The notes beneath the pieces are model-generated. The model had not been told where the DNA came from and made no database searches. It saw only the letters and a list, made by a program, of their open reading frames with translations. DNA of 64,000 nt. Origin: Planococcus sp. CPCC 101016. Lineage in GTDB: Bacteria; Bacillota; Bacilli; Bacillales_A; Planococcaceae. The stretch spans positions 1 through 64,000 of the forward strand of contig NZ_VOHB01000008.1 of NCBI RefSeq assembly GCF_007859295.1, written 5' to 3'. Made by a program: the position numbers and the translations under genes. Every line of letters starts with the position of its first letter. Within the stretch, counting starts at the first letter, position 1. This document shows, in pieces, positions 9,288 to 18,208 of the stretch.

Positions 9288-10751
9288 ATGACACAAGAAG
9301 TACGCGTACGTTACGCCCCAAGCCCAACAGGACATCTGCACATTGGCGGCGCCCGTACAGCATTATTCAATTATTTATATGCGCGCCACAACAATGGGAA
9401 ATTCATCGTGCGCATTGAAGATACAGATACGGCACGCAATATTGAAACAGGTATCATGTCCCAACTGGATAATTTAAAATGGTTGGGCATTGAGCACGAC
9501 GAGTCGATTGATATCGGCGGAGATTACGGTCCTTATCGTCAGATGGAACGTTTAGATACGTATAAAGAGCATTCAGAAATAATGCTTGAAAAAGGCTTGG
9601 CTTATAAATGTTTCTGTACACCTGAAGAGCTTGAAGCAGAACGTGATGCGCAAAAAGCATCTGGTATTGCAGCTCCTCAATATAGCGGAACTTGCCGCAA
9701 TTTGACGGCTGAAGAAGTCGCTGAAAAAGAAGCAGCAGGCAAATCGTTCACTATTCGTGCAAAGGTTCCGGCCGGTGTTACGTATGAGTTCAACGATTTG
9801 GTGCGCGGCCCGATTTCATTTGAATCAAAAGATGTTGGCGATTGGGTGATGGTCAAGACGACTGGCATTCCAACATACAATTTTGCTGTTGTCATAGACG
9901 ACCATTTGATGAAAATTTCCCATGTATTCCGCGGGGAAGAGCATTTGTCGAACACACCAAGACAGATGATGATCTATGATGCATTTGGCTGGGATTATCC
10001 AGGTTATGGCCACATGACTTTAATCATCAATGAAGATCGCAAAAAATTATCAAAACGTGATGAGTCTATTTTGCAGTTTATTTCCCAGTATAAGGATCTA
10101 GGTTATATTCCAGAAGCTTTATTTAATTTCTTTGCACTTCTAGGCTGGTCTCCAGAAGGGGAAGAAGAGATCTTCTCGAAAGAAGAGCTGATCCGCATCT
10201 TTGATGTGGAACGCTTGTCTAAATCGCCTTCCATGTTCGATAAGCAGAAATTGATGTGGATGAATAACCAGTACATCAAACAATTGCCGCTTGAAGAAGT
10301 GGTGAAGTTGTCTCTGCCGCATTTGCAAAAAGCAGGCAGATTGCCGGAAGAAATGACGCCGGAGCAAGCAGAATGGGCGAACAAGCTGGTCGCGCTGTAT
10401 CATGATCAAATGAGTTATGGTGCAGAAATCACCGAACTTTCCGAGCAGTTCTTCACTGAAGAATTGTCATACGGAGAAGCCGAGAAAGAAATTTTGGCTG
10501 CTGAGCAAGTGCCTGAAGTCATGACGGCATTCAAAGAGCAATTGGCTTCATTGGAAAACTTTGAACCCGCTGAAATCAAAGCGGCAATCAAGGCAGTCCA
10601 AAAATCAACGGGTCATAAAGGCAAAAATTTGTTCATGCCGATCCGTGTAGTCATCACGGGACAAATGCATGGACCTGAGTTGCCGGATGCTATTTCCTTG
10701 TTAGGAAAAGACAAAGCCATCGCTCGTGTTTCACAATATGCAAGTGCATAA
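9288..10751 (+). CDS. gltX: glutamate--tRNA ligase
   Basis: Charges tRNA-Glu, and probably tRNA-Gln where GatCAB is used, as in most Firmicutes. Class I synthetase of 487 residues. [11 protein letters not shown] holds the HIGH signature (HIGG at 18-21), and KKLSKR near 252-257 is the KMSKS equivalent. ATG 9288 follows TTAGGAGGAACTTAA. As in Bacillus, cysE and cysS follow. The next transcription unit begins right after the stop, with its -35 at 10754. Confidence 0.97.
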   Translation: MTQEVRVRYAPSPTGHLHIGGARTALFNYLYARHNNGKFIVRIEDTDTARNIETGIMSQLDNLKWLGIEHDESIDIGGDYGPYRQMERLDTYKEHSEIMLEKGLAYKCFCTPEELEAERDAQKASGIAAPQYSGTCRNLTAEEVAEKEAAGKSFTIRAKVPAGVTYEFNDLVRGPISFESKDVGDWVMVKTTGIPTYNFAVVIDDHLMKISHVFRGEEHLSNTPRQMMIYDAFGWDYPGYGHMTLIINEDRKKLSKRDESILQFISQYKDLGYIPEALFNFFALLGWSPEGEEEIFSKEELIRIFDVERLSKSPSMFDKQKLMWMNNQYIKQLPLEEVVKLSLPHLQKAGRLPEEMTPEQAEWANKLVALYHDQMSYGAEITELSEQFFTEELSYGEAEKEILAAEQVPEVMTAFKEQLASLENFEPAEIKAAIKAVQKSTGHKGKNLFMPIRVVITGQMHGPELPDAISLLGKDKAIARVSQYASA

Positions 10752-10753
10752 CA

Positions 10754-10781
10754 TTGACTTATTGCGCTGAGCGTGTAAAAT
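10754..10781 (+). promoter_or_regulatory. promoter of the cysE T-box operon
   Basis: TTGACT (10754-10759), a 16-base spacer and TAAAAT (10776-10781). The -35 begins 3 bases after the gltX stop. Transcription would start near 10788, just before the T-box leader. Confidence 0.75.
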
Positions 10782-10787
10782 GAATTT

Positions 10788-11042
10788 ACCATTAACAAAA
10801 CGTTGACGAGAAGAAGTACATGCAGCATGCTCTTTAGAGAAGATCTCCACCGGCTGAAAGGGATCCGGGCCGCTGCTGCATCGAAATGCCTCTCCGAGTG
10901 CTGAGTCGAATCAAGTAGACCAGACGTCTTGCCCGCGTTACGGGCCATCGAGAGAAAAGGACACACTGTCCTTTTAATCAGAGTGGAACCGCGCAACTAT
11001 GCGTCTCTGTCATTTACATGACAGGGGCGCTTTTTATTTTGG
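10788..11042 (+). promoter_or_regulatory. Cys-specific T-box leader upstream of cysE-cysS
   Basis: Stem I begins with GACGAGA (10805-10811) and the AGTA loop (10815-10818). The specifier loop reads GAAATGC, giving codon TGC (Cys) at 10887-10889, six bases before GAG. The T-box core GAGTGGAACCGCG is at 10981-10993. The terminator is a 12-bp stem (11001-11012 with 11019-11030) followed by T5. Uncharged tRNA-Cys would favour the antiterminator and turn on cysE, cysS and downstream genes. Specifier identity fits the regulated genes. Confidence 0.93.
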
Positions 11043-11063
11043 AGAAGAAAGGGAGCGAGAGAG

Positions 11064-11726
11064 ATGTTTAAGTTATTGAAAGATGATGTTGATGTCATTT
11101 TCGAACAAGATCCGGCAGCACGTAGTTATTTGGAAGTCATTCTGACCTATTCGGGTCTCCATGCCATCTGGGCACATCGATTGGCTCATTTCTTTTTTAA
11201 GAATAAGCTGTTTTTCATTGCCCGCATCATTTCACAGATCAGCCGTTTTTTCACTGGGATTGAAATTCATCCAGGTGCCGTTATTGGCCGCCGCTTCTTT
11301 ATTGATCACGGAATGGGTGTTGTTATTGGAGAGACCTGTGAAATTGGCGACAATGTCACGCTGTACCAGGGTGTGACTTTGGGCGGTACCGGAAAAGAGC
11401 GCGGCAAACGCCATCCGACATTGGAAGACAATGTTCTCGTCGCCACTGGTGCTAAAGTGTTGGGTTCTATCGTGATTGGAGCTAACTCAAAAGTTGGGGC
11501 AGGATCGGTTGTCTTGAAAAATGTACCGATGAATTCGACAGTAGTCGGGATTCCAGGCAAAGTGGTTATTCAGAATGGTGTAAAGGTAAAGCGGGACTTG
11601 AACCATCAGAATATGCCGGATCCCGTTATGGATAAATGTGAAAGTATGGAAATGAAGATTGCCAGATTGCAGCAGGAAATTGAAGAATTAAAAAAAGTCA
11701 GGCAGGAAGAAGGGCAACGTTTATGA
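11064..11726 (+). CDS. cysE: serine O-acetyltransferase
   Basis: First step of cysteine synthesis: acetyl-CoA plus serine gives O-acetylserine. 220 residues, typical for the short Bacillus-type enzyme. A helical N-terminal part is followed by a left-handed beta-helix of hexapeptide repeats from about 65 ([21 protein letters not shown]). The active-site region includes the [11 protein letters not shown] stretch. A short C-terminal coiled coil ends in [16 protein letters not shown] 11064 follows a GGGAGCGAG site. The stop overlaps cysS as ATGA. Controlled by the Cys T-box. Confidence 0.96.
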   Translation: MFKLLKDDVDVIFEQDPAARSYLEVILTYSGLHAIWAHRLAHFFFKNKLFFIARIISQISRFFTGIEIHPGAVIGRRFFIDHGMGVVIGETCEIGDNVTLYQGVTLGGTGKERGKRHPTLEDNVLVATGAKVLGSIVIGANSKVGAGSVVLKNVPMNSTVVGIPGKVVIQNGVKVKRDLNHQNMPDPVMDKCESMEMKIARLQQEIEELKKVRQEEGQRL

Positions 11727-13123
11727 GTATTCAAATTTTTAATTCATTGTCACGGCAAAAAGAAAAGTTTATTCCTTTAGAAGAAGGAAAAGTGAAAATG
11801 TATGTATGTGGACCGACTGTTTACAACTATATCCACATCGGCAATGCTCGACCGGTCATCGTTTATGATACGGTACGCCGCCATTTGGAATACCGGGGCT
11901 ACGATGTGAAGTATGTTTCTAACTTTACGGATGTTGACGATAAATTAATCAAAGCGGCAAATGAGTTTGGCCAAGAAGTTCCCGAAATTGCGGAGCGGTT
12001 TATTGCTGCTTATTTTGAAGACACGAAAGCATTGGGCTGTTCAGAGGCGGATGTTCATCCACGCGTAACGGACCATATGGTGCAAATCATTGAATTTATT
12101 GAAGCGTTGATTGAAAAAGGTTATGCCTATGAGTCGCAGGGAGATGTTTATTACCGGACCCGGAAATTTGAAGGCTACGGCAAGCTGTCTCATCAATCGG
12201 TGGACGAACTGAAGATTGGTGCACGGATTGAAACGGGCGACAAAAAGGAAGATGAGCTGGATTTTGTTTTGTGGAAAACAGCGAAGCCGAAAGAAATTTC
12301 TTGGGACAGCCCATGGGGCAAAGGACGCCCAGGCTGGCACATTGAATGCTCGGTGATGGCTCGCGAGCATTTAGGAGATACCATCGATATTCATGCAGGT
12401 GGACAAGATTTGACTTTCCCACATCATGAAAATGAAATTGCCCAATCGGAAGCATTAACTGGCAAACCATTTGCGCGTTATTGGATGCATAATGGGTATA
12501 TTAATATTGATAACGAAAAAATGTCGAAATCGCTGAATAATTTTGTGTTGGTGAATGACATATTGAAGGAAATGGATCCACAGGTATTGCGCTTCTTTAT
12601 GCTGTCAGTGCATTATCGCCACCCGATCAACTATTCACAGCAATTGGTTGAAGATGCTGTTGCCGGACTGGAGCGGTTGCGAACGGCTTATGCCAACTTG
12701 AAGCACCGTCTCGGCACATCAGCTGATCTTGGCGATCATTCCGATATATGGATCAATAAAATTGAAATCATTAAAGCAGCGTTTGTCGAAACAATGGATG
12801 ATGACTTCAATACAGCTAATGCCATATCGAGCCTATTCGACTTGTCGCGTTTATCGAATACGTATTTATTGGAAAAACAAACATCTACAGCGGTTTTAGA
12901 GAAGTTTATTGCAGTGTTTGATGAATTGGTTGGTGTTTTAGGTGTACCATTCAACCAGGAAGAAGAACTGCTGGACGAGGAAGTCGAAGCATTGATGACG
13001 GAGCGCATTGAAGCGCGTAAAAACCGTGATTTTGCCCGCGCTGATGAAATCCGTGATTTATTTAAAGAAAAAAATATCATTCTGGAAGATACAGCACAAG
13101 GTACACGCTGGAAGAGAGGGTAA
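11723..13123 (+). CDS. cysS: cysteine--tRNA ligase
   Basis: Charges tRNA-Cys. Class I synthetase of 466 residues. HIGN (38-41) and KMSKS (about 266-270) are the ATP-binding signatures. Zinc ligands are visible as C29 (YVCGPTVY), the cysteine in WHIECSVM, and the HHENE histidines. The C-terminus has the anticodon-binding helical domain. Overlaps the cysE stop by 4 bases, so both steps of cysteine use are made together under the T-box. Confidence 0.96.
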   Translation: MSIQIFNSLSRQKEKFIPLEEGKVKMYVCGPTVYNYIHIGNARPVIVYDTVRRHLEYRGYDVKYVSNFTDVDDKLIKAANEFGQEVPEIAERFIAAYFEDTKALGCSEADVHPRVTDHMVQIIEFIEALIEKGYAYESQGDVYYRTRKFEGYGKLSHQSVDELKIGARIETGDKKEDELDFVLWKTAKPKEISWDSPWGKGRPGWHIECSVMAREHLGDTIDIHAGGQDLTFPHHENEIAQSEALTGKPFARYWMHNGYINIDNEKMSKSLNNFVLVNDILKEMDPQVLRFFMLSVHYRHPINYSQQLVEDAVAGLERLRTAYANLKHRLGTSADLGDHSDIWINKIEIIKAAFVETMDDDFNTANAISSLFDLSRLSNTYLLEKQTSTAVLEKFIAVFDELVGVLGVPFNQEEELLDEEVEALMTERIEARKNRDFARADEIRDLFKEKNIILEDTAQGTRWKRG

Positions 13124-13128
13124 CAACT

Positions 13129-13548
13129 TTGAGTGTTTTACGAAAAAATGATGTAGACCAATTGAACGCACTGGCTCTGGCATATATGGGAGATGCCGTT
13201 TACGAGCAGTCCATCCGTGAGCATTTACTGCGTTCAGGACGTGCAAAACCAAATATTCTGCACCGTCAGTCGACTACTTTTGTTTCTGCTAAAGCGCAGG
13301 CGGTGGTATTGAAGCGGTTGACAGAAGAAGGATTTTTGACAGAAGCGGAATTGGCGATTATGCGACGTGGGCGCAACGCTAAGTCCGGATCTGTTCCTAA
13401 AAATACCGATGTGCAGACTTATAATTTCAGCACTGCTTTTGAAGCGGTATTGGGCTGGCTATACTTAAAAGAAGAGCAAGCGCGTGTGGACGAAATCATT
13501 TCCTATGCGATTGAGATTGTCGAAGAGCTGGGAGGCGTGTTGAAATGA
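13129..13548 (+). CDS. mrnC: Mini-ribonuclease 3 (23S rRNA maturation)
   Basis: Mini-III trims the ends of 23S rRNA precursor. 139 residues: an RNase III catalytic domain only, without the dsRBD, as in the family. The motif [11 protein letters not shown] (16-26) carries the catalytic acidic residues, and [18 protein letters not shown] with STAFEA(V)LGWLY form the rest of the core. The only reasonable start is TTG 13129, 9 bases after GAGAGGG and matching the family N-terminus. The stop overlaps rlmB as ATGA. Confidence 0.94.
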   Translation: MSVLRKNDVDQLNALALAYMGDAVYEQSIREHLLRSGRAKPNILHRQSTTFVSAKAQAVVLKRLTEEGFLTEAELAIMRRGRNAKSGSVPKNTDVQTYNFSTAFEAVLGWLYLKEEQARVDEIISYAIEIVEELGGVLK

Positions 13549-14300
13549 CGGAAGAAGAATTGGCACCGGAGATAATTGGCGGCAAGAACCCTGTACTGGA
13601 AGCATTGCGGGCAGACCGGGATATCAATAAAATTTGGATTGCAGAAGGCATTCAGAAAAAAGGGATTACGGAATTGCTGCAGCTGGCTAAAGATAAGGGT
13701 GTCATCGTTCAATCTGTCCCGAAGAAAAAAATTGACGGATTGACAGATACTAACCATCAAGGCATTGCAGCGGCAGTAGCCGCCTATAATTACGCAAGCC
13801 TAGATGACTTGTTCGAGGCAGCAACTGTAAAAAATGAAGATCCATTCTTTCTCATATTAGATGAGTTGGAAGATCCTCATAACTTGGGCTCTATCATGCG
13901 AACAGCTGACGCAATTGGTGTTCATGGTTTAATTATCCCGAAGCGCCGGGCTGTCGGATTGACAGGTGTTGTGGCAAAGGCATCGACAGGCGCAATTGAG
14001 CATGTACCGGTTGTACGTATCAATAATTTGTCCCAGACAGTGGAAGAATTGAAAAAGCGTGGTGTGTGGATTGCCGGCACGGACGCTAAAGAGTCGGTTG
14101 ATTACCGGAGAATGGATGCTTCCTTGCCGTTAGCCGTCATTATTGGCAGCGAGGGCAAAGGAATGAGCCGGATTTTGCGTGACAAATGCGATTTCCTTTA
14201 TCAATTGCCAATGGTTGGCCACGTGACTTCGTTGAATGCTTCAGTGGCAGCAAGCTTATTAATGTATGAAGTTTATAGAAAGCGCAATCCTTTGGGTTGA
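13545..14300 (+). CDS. rlmB: 23S rRNA (guanosine-2'-O-)-methyltransferase RlmB
   Basis: SPOUT-class methyltransferase that modifies the conserved P-loop G of 23S rRNA (G2251 in E. coli). 251 residues: an N-terminal substrate-binding part ([12 protein letters not shown]), then the trefoil-knot motifs [29 protein letters not shown] and [17 protein letters not shown] 13545 overlaps mrnC. It is co-transcribed with mrnC and rae1 downstream of the Cys T-box. Confidence 0.95.
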   Translation: MTEEELAPEIIGGKNPVLEALRADRDINKIWIAEGIQKKGITELLQLAKDKGVIVQSVPKKKIDGLTDTNHQGIAAAVAAYNYASLDDLFEAATVKNEDPFFLILDELEDPHNLGSIMRTADAIGVHGLIIPKRRAVGLTGVVAKASTGAIEHVPVVRINNLSQTVEELKKRGVWIAGTDAKESVDYRRMDASLPLAVIIGSEGKGMSRILRDKCDFLYQLPMVGHVTSLNASVAASLLMYEVYRKRNPLG

Positions 14301-14304
14301 TGCC

Positions 14305-14814
14305 ATGAATATTCTGCTAGTTGATGGATACAATATCATTGGTGACTGGGTGGAACTGCAGGAACTGAAAAAAGACAAATTGGCGAATGCTAGGGATCGC
14401 CTAATAGAGCGGATGGCTGAATACCGGAGCTATAAAGGGTGGCGTGTCATTATTATTTTTGACGCCCATCTTGTTCCAGGAATTGAAGCCAAGAATCTGC
14501 ACCACGATGTTGAAGTCATTTTTACAAAAGAAAGCGAAACGGCAGATGAACGAATTGAAAAACTGGCGGCGAGTTTAAATAACCGCCGTGACCAAATTTA
14601 TGTAGCCACTTCGGATTTTACGGAGCAATGGGTTATTTTTGGCAAAGGTGCATTGCGAATTTCAGCGCGTGAACTGGAAATTGAAATGATTGAAATACAG
14701 GAGAACATCACTAAAAAAGTAAAAGAAATCCAGGAACAGCGCGGGATTTCAAAAATACCGCTATCCGGAGAAGTAGCGGAAATTTTCGAAAAATGGCGAA
14801 GAGGCTTGAAATGA
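14305..14814 (+). CDS. rae1: NYN-domain ribosome-dependent endoribonuclease Rae1 (YacP)
   Basis: 169 residues. A NYN/PIN-like nuclease: LLVDGYNIIGDW near the N-terminus, IIFDAHLV, TKESETADERIEKLA and VATSDFTEQW hold the conserved acidic residues. The B. subtilis homologue cleaves mRNA in the ribosomal A site; that role is taken from the family. ATG 14305 lies 4 bases after the rlmB stop and gives the expected N-terminus. The ribosome site is weak, which suggests translation coupled to rlmB. An earlier in-frame ATG at 14266 lies inside rlmB. Confidence 0.92.
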   Translation: MNILLVDGYNIIGDWVELQELKKDKLANARDRLIERMAEYRSYKGWRVIIIFDAHLVPGIEAKNLHHDVEVIFTKESETADERIEKLAASLNNRRDQIYVATSDFTEQWVIFGKGALRISARELEIEMIEIQENITKKVKEIQEQRGISKIPLSGEVAEIFEKWRRGLK

Positions 14815-14818
14815 ACGG

Positions 14819-14848
14819 TTGACGCTCATTTTTTTCTTCCTGTATACT
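14819..14848 (+). promoter_or_regulatory. sigma-A promoter of sigH
   Basis: TTGACG (14819-14824), an 18-base spacer and TATACT (14843-14848), starting just after the rae1 stop and 37 bases before the sigH start. Confidence 0.78.
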
Positions 14849-14885
14849 GAAGATATCGAGGCTCACGCAATCGGAGGGATCACCC

Positions 14886-15536
14886 GTGGAAAATCATGAG
14901 CAAGTTCAGCCCCAACGATTCACCGACATGACAGATGAGGAACTTGTCAGTTTAGTCCACAGTGGAAACACGGAAGCATTGGATTTTTTGATTACAAAGT
15001 TTCGGCCTTTTGTTCGAATGAAAGCGCGCTCGTATTTTTTGATCGGCGCTGATAAAGAAGATATTATTCAGGAAGGCATGATCGGTCTCTATAAGGCGAT
15101 TCGTGATTTTCGAAGTGATAAATTGTCTTCGTTCCGTGCGTTTGCAGAACTATGTATTATTCGGCAGATTATTACTGCCATTAAAACAGCCACACGCCAA
15201 AAGCATATTCCCTTGAACTCGTATATATCTTTAGACAAACCGATTTATGATGAAGAGTCTGATCGAACACTGATGGATGTGCTGACTGGAAACGGTGTAG
15301 ACGATCCAGAAGATCTGATCATTCATAATGAGGAATTTCAGTATATGGAAGAAAAGATGGGTGAAGTACTGAGTGAACTTGAGCGTGAAGTGTTGGCTCT
15401 CTATTTAGACGGCCAATCCTATCAGGAAATTTCCGAGAAGCTCGAGAGGCATGTAAAATCGATTGACAACGCCTTGCAGCGGGTCAAGCGAAAGCTTGAA
15501 CGGCACTTGCAGATCAATGAAATGCCGAGCTCCTGA
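14886..15536 (+). CDS. sigH: RNA polymerase sigma factor SigH
   Basis: Alternative sigma-70-family factor, 216 residues. Region 2 (about 30-100: ITKFRPFVRMKARSYFLIGADKEDIIQEGMIG holds the core-binding and -10 elements) and region 4 (LSELEREVLALYLDGQSYQEISEKL, the HTH) are complete. In Bacillus it drives the transition to stationary phase, competence and sporulation. GTG 14886 follows GGAGGGATCACCC and gives the family length. Its place between rae1 and rpmG-secE-nusG is as in Bacillus. It may serve non-sporulation roles here, as nearby sporulation genes are missing. Confidence 0.94.
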   Translation: MENHEQVQPQRFTDMTDEELVSLVHSGNTEALDFLITKFRPFVRMKARSYFLIGADKEDIIQEGMIGLYKAIRDFRSDKLSSFRAFAELCIIRQIITAIKTATRQKHIPLNSYISLDKPIYDEESDRTLMDVLTGNGVDDPEDLIIHNEEFQYMEEKMGEVLSELEREVLALYLDGQSYQEISEKLERHVKSIDNALQRVKRKLERHLQINEMPSS

Positions 15537-15605
15537 CGAGCGGTTGACAGGTCAGTTTTAAGGTGATAACCTTGAAAAAGCTGTAAACTTGAATAAGGTG
15601 ATAAC

Positions 15606-15752
15606 ATGGCTAAAAAAATTGTTGTAAGCTGCTCGGAATGTGCATCCCGTAATTATGCGGTTCCTGCGAAAGCGGAATCGAGCACACGTTTGGAACTCAA
15701 AAAATTCTGTGCTCATTGCAATGGGCATACCGTGCATAAACAAACGATATGA
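15606..15752 (+). CDS. rpmG: 50S ribosomal protein L33 (zinc-binding form)
   Basis: A 48-residue protein. It starts MAKKIVVSCSECASRNY and ends CAHCNGHTVHKQTI. Two CxxC pairs (C9/C12 and C35/C38) mark the zinc-binding L33 form. Located before secE as in Bacillus. The ribosome site AAGGTG sits in AAGGTGATAAC, an element also present 35 bases upstream. A TTGACA at 15544-15549 may be a -35, but no convincing -10 follows. Confidence 0.93.
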   Translation: MAKKIVVSCSECASRNYAVPAKAESSTRLELKKFCAHCNGHTVHKQTI

Positions 15753-15811
15753 ATTTTAACTGAATGCCGGACGATATAAAGTGATTTTGAAATTCGGAGG
15801 TTTTTTAAACA

Positions 15812-15997
15812 ATGGGTAACATTGGCGATTTCTTTAAAAATGTCGTTTCGGAAATGCGGAAAGTTAGCTGGCCGAAACGAAAAGAACTAACTCGTTATAC
15901 AATCGTTGTTCTTTCTACTTGTATTTTCATGGCTCTCTTCTTCGCGGTAATTGACGCAGGCATCTCAGAGGTATTCCGCTGGTTCTTAGCACTATAA
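15812..15997 (+). CDS. secE: preprotein translocase subunit SecE
   Basis: Small essential subunit of the SecYEG channel, 61 residues. A short amphipathic N-terminus with the conserved EMRKVSWPKRKEL motif (about 14-26) leads into one membrane helix (about 30-50, VVLSTCIFMALFFAVID). ATG 15812 follows TCGGAGGTTTT. Sits between rpmG and nusG, the standard arrangement. Confidence 0.95.
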   Translation: MGNIGDFFKNVVSEMRKVSWPKRKELTRYTIVVLSTCIFMALFFAVIDAGISEVFRWFLAL

Positions 15998-16027
15998 GTC
16001 ATTCGACAAGAATAACGCATAAAAAAT

Positions 16028-16057
16028 AGCCCGTCATTCTATGAGAACGGGTTTTTT
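16028..16057 (+). terminator. hairpin terminator between secE and nusG
   Basis: CCCG (16030-16033) pairs CGGG (16048-16051) and TCAT pairs ATGA inside, with GAA bulged; T6 follows at 16052-16057. The short stem suggests partial termination. nusG, with no obvious promoter of its own, would be fed by readthrough. Confidence 0.65.
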
Positions 16058-16069
16058 CATTTGGTAAAA

Positions 16070-16103
16070 AAGGAGGGATGGACGTTTAGTCCGCACGATT
16101 ATG
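16070..16103 (+). promoter_or_regulatory. hairpin-bridged ribosome binding site of nusG
   Basis: The strong Shine-Dalgarno AAGGAGGG (16070-16077) is 23 bases from the nusG ATG at 16101, too far for normal use. Between them TGGAC (16079-16083) can pair with GTCCG (16089-16093) around a 5-base loop GTTTA. With that hairpin formed, the effective spacing is about 9-10 bases. Confidence 0.55.
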
Positions 16104-16634
16104 GAGAAAAATTGGTATGTAGTCCATACGTATTCCGGTTACGAAAATAAAGTCAAAGCGAACCTGGAAAAGCGTGTAGAAACGATGGGTATGGAAGATC
16201 TTATCTTCCGCGTCATCATTCCTGAAGAACAGGAAACAGATTTTAAAGACGGCAAGAAACGTACAGTCATGCGCAAAACCTTCCCGGGATATGTCTTGGT
16301 CGAATTGATCATGACAGATGAGTCCTGGTATGTAGTCAGAAACACGCCAGGGGTTACAGGATTTATCGGTTCATCAGGCGGTGGAGCAAAACCGACGCCA
16401 CTACTTGATGAAGAAGTAGATTTCATCCTGAAACAAATGGGAATGACTGAACGCAAAGTGGATATCGACTTTGCAGTTGCTGATACAGTTGAAGTAATGG
16501 AAGGACCATTCGCCAACTTCCAAGGGAAAGTGGAAGAAATCGACGATACAAAAGGCAAAGTTAAAGTGTCGATTGATATCTTCGGACGCGAAACCAAAAT
16601 GGAACTGGATTTCGAGCAAGTTCAAAAAGTATAA
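16101..16634 (+). CDS. nusG: transcription termination/antitermination protein NusG
   Basis: Elongation factor that binds RNA polymerase and, through its KOW domain, ribosomes or Rho. 177 residues. The NGN domain begins MEKNWYVVHTYSGYENKVK, exactly the family start, fixing ATG 16101 despite a distant Shine-Dalgarno. The KOW domain is at the C-terminus (GPFANFQGKVEEID). Located between secE and rplK as in most bacteria. Probably transcribed with rpmG-secE by readthrough of a weak terminator. Confidence 0.96.
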   Translation: MEKNWYVVHTYSGYENKVKANLEKRVETMGMEDLIFRVIIPEEQETDFKDGKKRTVMRKTFPGYVLVELIMTDESWYVVRNTPGVTGFIGSSGGGAKPTPLLDEEVDFILKQMGMTERKVDIDFAVADTVEVMEGPFANFQGKVEEIDDTKGKVKVSIDIFGRETKMELDFEQVQKV

Positions 16635-16641
16635 AAGCCAC

Positions 16642-16670
16642 TTGCTATTCTAAATTATTAATGGTATTAT
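16642..16670 (+). promoter_or_regulatory. extended -10 promoter of rplK-rplA
   Basis: TTGCTA (16642-16647), a 17-base spacer and TATTAT (16665-16670) preceded by the TGG extension (16662-16664). Transcription would start near 16677. A 9-bp hairpin with one mismatch (16680-16688 with 16693-16701) would open the leader. Confidence 0.65.
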
Positions 16671-16747
16671 TTCATAGGTCAGACTGTCATAGGACAATCT
16701 GTACAATTTAGCTAATTCTATCAACATCGTTGACAGACAGATATTGA

Positions 16748-16772
16748 GTGGGAGGGGAAACCCTATTACCAC
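16748..16772 (+). promoter_or_regulatory. probable L1-binding hairpin upstream of rplK
   Basis: GTGG (16748-16751) pairs with CCAC (16769-16772). After an unpaired GA, GGGG pairs with CCCT around an AAA loop, leaving ATTA on the 3' side. The same plan, GTGG-GA-GG...CC-TTATA-CCAC, recurs before rplA. It lies just upstream of the rplK Shine-Dalgarno, as expected for translational control by L1. Confidence 0.6.
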
Positions 16773-16798
16773 ATCACGGACTTAAGGAGGTGTGTTTC

Positions 16799-17224
16799 GT
16801 GGCTAAAAAAGTTGTTAAAGTTGTAAAATTGCAGATTCCTGCAGCAAAAGCTAATCCAGCGCCACCAGTTGGTCCAGCATTGGGTCAAGCAGGTGTTAAC
16901 ATCATGGGCTTCTGTAAAGAGTTCAACGCGCGTACGGCAGATCAAGCAGGACTGATCATTCCAGTTGAGATTTCAGTATTTGAAGATCGTTCATTTACAT
17001 TCATTACGAAAACTCCACCCGCAGCTGTTCTATTAAAAGTAGCAGCCGGTATTGAATCAGGTTCAGGCGAACCGAACCGCAATAAAGTAGCGACTGTGAA
17101 ACGCGACAAAGTTCGCGAAATCGCAGAAACTAAAATGCCAGATCTAAATGCTGCTTCAGTAGAAGCTGCAATGTTGATGGTTGAAGGTACTGCTCGCAGT
17201 ATGGGCATTACAATCGAAGACTAA
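16799..17224 (+). CDS. rplK: 50S ribosomal protein L11
   Basis: GTPase-centre protein of the large subunit, 141 residues as usual. The N-terminal domain [30 protein letters not shown] and the C-terminal rRNA-binding domain are complete. GTG 16799 follows TTAAGGAGGTG and gives the exact family start. Paired with rplA downstream, the classical L11 operon, which L1 usually represses. Confidence 0.97.
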   Translation: MAKKVVKVVKLQIPAAKANPAPPVGPALGQAGVNIMGFCKEFNARTADQAGLIIPVEISVFEDRSFTFITKTPPAAVLLKVAAGIESGSGEPNRNKVATVKRDKVREIAETKMPDLNAASVEAAMLMVEGTARSMGITIED

Positions 17225-17245
17225 TTCTAGCAGTTGTTTTTGGAT

Positions 17246-17283
17246 GGGTTGCGCAGTTCATCATGAGCCGCGCAGCCTTTAAT
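17246..17283 (+). terminator. hairpin between rplK and rplA
   Basis: GGTTGCGC (17247-17254) pairs with GCGCAGCC (17270-17277), 8 bp with one G-T pair, then TTTAAT. The T-tract is short, so it may be a weak terminator or an mRNA-processing or stability hairpin. Confidence 0.4.
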
Positions 17284-17284
17284 C

Positions 17285-17310
17285 GTGGGAGGTTCATTCC
17301 GTTATACCAC
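17285..17310 (+). promoter_or_regulatory. probable L1-binding hairpin upstream of rplA
   Basis: GTGG (17285-17288) pairs with CCAC (17307-17310), followed by an unpaired GA, then GG with CC around TTCATT, and GTTATA on the 3' side. Same layout as the element at 16748-16772 and directly before the rplA ribosome site AAGGAGG. Confidence 0.58.
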
Positions 17311-17329
17311 AACAAGGAGGACGTTTAAA

Positions 17330-18028
17330 ATGGCTAAAACAGGCAAAAAGCTGCAAGAAGCAGCAAAGTTGATCGACCGTTCAAAACAATACGAAGCTAA
17401 AGAAGCAATCGAACTTGCGAAAAAAGCAAGCACAGTGAACTTTGACGCTACAGTAGAAGTGGCTTTCCGTCTAGGAATCGACACGCGTAAGAACGACCAG
17501 CAAATCCGTGGGGCAGTAGTACTTCCAAACGGAACTGGTAAAACTCAAAGCGTATTGGTTTTCGCTAAAGGCGAAAAACTGAAAGAAGCTGAAGCAGCTG
17601 GCGCAGATTTCGTAGGCGATGCTGAATATATCCAAAAAATCCAACAAGGATGGTTTGACTTCGACGTGATCGTTGCAACTCCTGACATGATGGGTGAAGT
17701 TGGTAAACTTGGACGCGTTTTAGGACCAAAAGGCTTAATGCCAAACCCTAAAACAGGCACAGTTACATTTGATGTAACTAAAGCTGTTCAAGAAATCAAA
17801 GCTGGTAAAGTGGAATACCGTGCAGACAAAACTGGTATCATCCACGCGCCAATCGGGAAAGTTTCTTTTGATGACAGCAAACTTGCTGAAAACTTGGAAG
17901 CGATCTATGACGTAGTACAAAAAGCGAAGCCATCTTCTGCTAAAGGTACTTACATCAAATCATTGAACGTTACTACTACAATGGGACCTGCTGTTAAAGT
18001 AGATCCAACTAAAGTGGTTGCTAAATAA
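17330..18028 (+). CDS. rplA: 50S ribosomal protein L1
   Basis: Forms the L1 stalk and, in many bacteria, represses its own operon. 232 residues. The conserved core [19 protein letters not shown] and the [16 protein letters not shown] stretch are present. ATG 17330 follows CAAGGAGGACG. The ribosome site is preceded by a candidate L1 operator hairpin. Confidence 0.97.
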   Translation: MAKTGKKLQEAAKLIDRSKQYEAKEAIELAKKASTVNFDATVEVAFRLGIDTRKNDQQIRGAVVLPNGTGKTQSVLVFAKGEKLKEAEAAGADFVGDAEYIQKIQQGWFDFDVIVATPDMMGEVGKLGRVLGPKGLMPNPKTGTVTFDVTKAVQEIKAGKVEYRADKTGIIHAPIGKVSFDDSKLAENLEAIYDVVQKAKPSSAKGTYIKSLNVTTTMGPAVKVDPTKVVAK

Positions 18029-18032
18029 GATA

Positions 18033-18061
18033 TTGACATCGTATTTCCGCTCTGCTATACT
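18033..18061 (+). promoter_or_regulatory. promoter of rplJ-rplL
   Basis: TTGACA (18033-18038), a 17-base spacer and TATACT (18056-18061) with a TGC extension (18053-18055). A near-consensus sigma-A promoter immediately after rplA. Confidence 0.85.
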
Positions 18062-18067
18062 AGCGAA

Positions 18068-18145
18068 GTTGTGAAATACCCATTTGTACCGCAGACAGCA
18101 GGGGCGCCAGCCGCTTAATATATCCCTGCCGAGGACATGATGAAT
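18068..18145 (+). promoter_or_regulatory. L10 leader RNA
   Basis: The 190-base untranslated region before rplJ contains sequence typical of the Firmicute L10 leader: TTTGTACCGCAGACAGCAGGG, then GCGCCAGCCGCTT and CCCTGCCGAGG. The CAGCAGGG and CCCTGC arms can pair. L10(L12)4 binds such leaders to control rplJ-rplL. Recognised by sequence resemblance only. Confidence 0.75.
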
Positions 18146-18176
18146 TCAGATAACATCTTTTTGATGCTGATTTTAT

Positions 18177-18208
18177 GCCTCTGTGTCTGTAATGGACCAG
18201 AGGCTTTT
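18177..18208 (+). terminator. attenuator-like terminator in the rplJ leader
   Basis: GCCTCTG (18177-18183) pairs with CAGAGGC (18198-18204), extended by GTCT/GGAC after one bulged base, then TTTT. Located between the L10 leader and the rplJ ribosome site, which fits transcription attenuation coupled to L10 binding. Confidence 0.6.

Noticed and set aside
16730-16735. Consensus TTGACA before rplK
   Set aside because: No -10 element at 16-18 bases; the TTGCTA/TATTAT pair at 16642-16670 is better.
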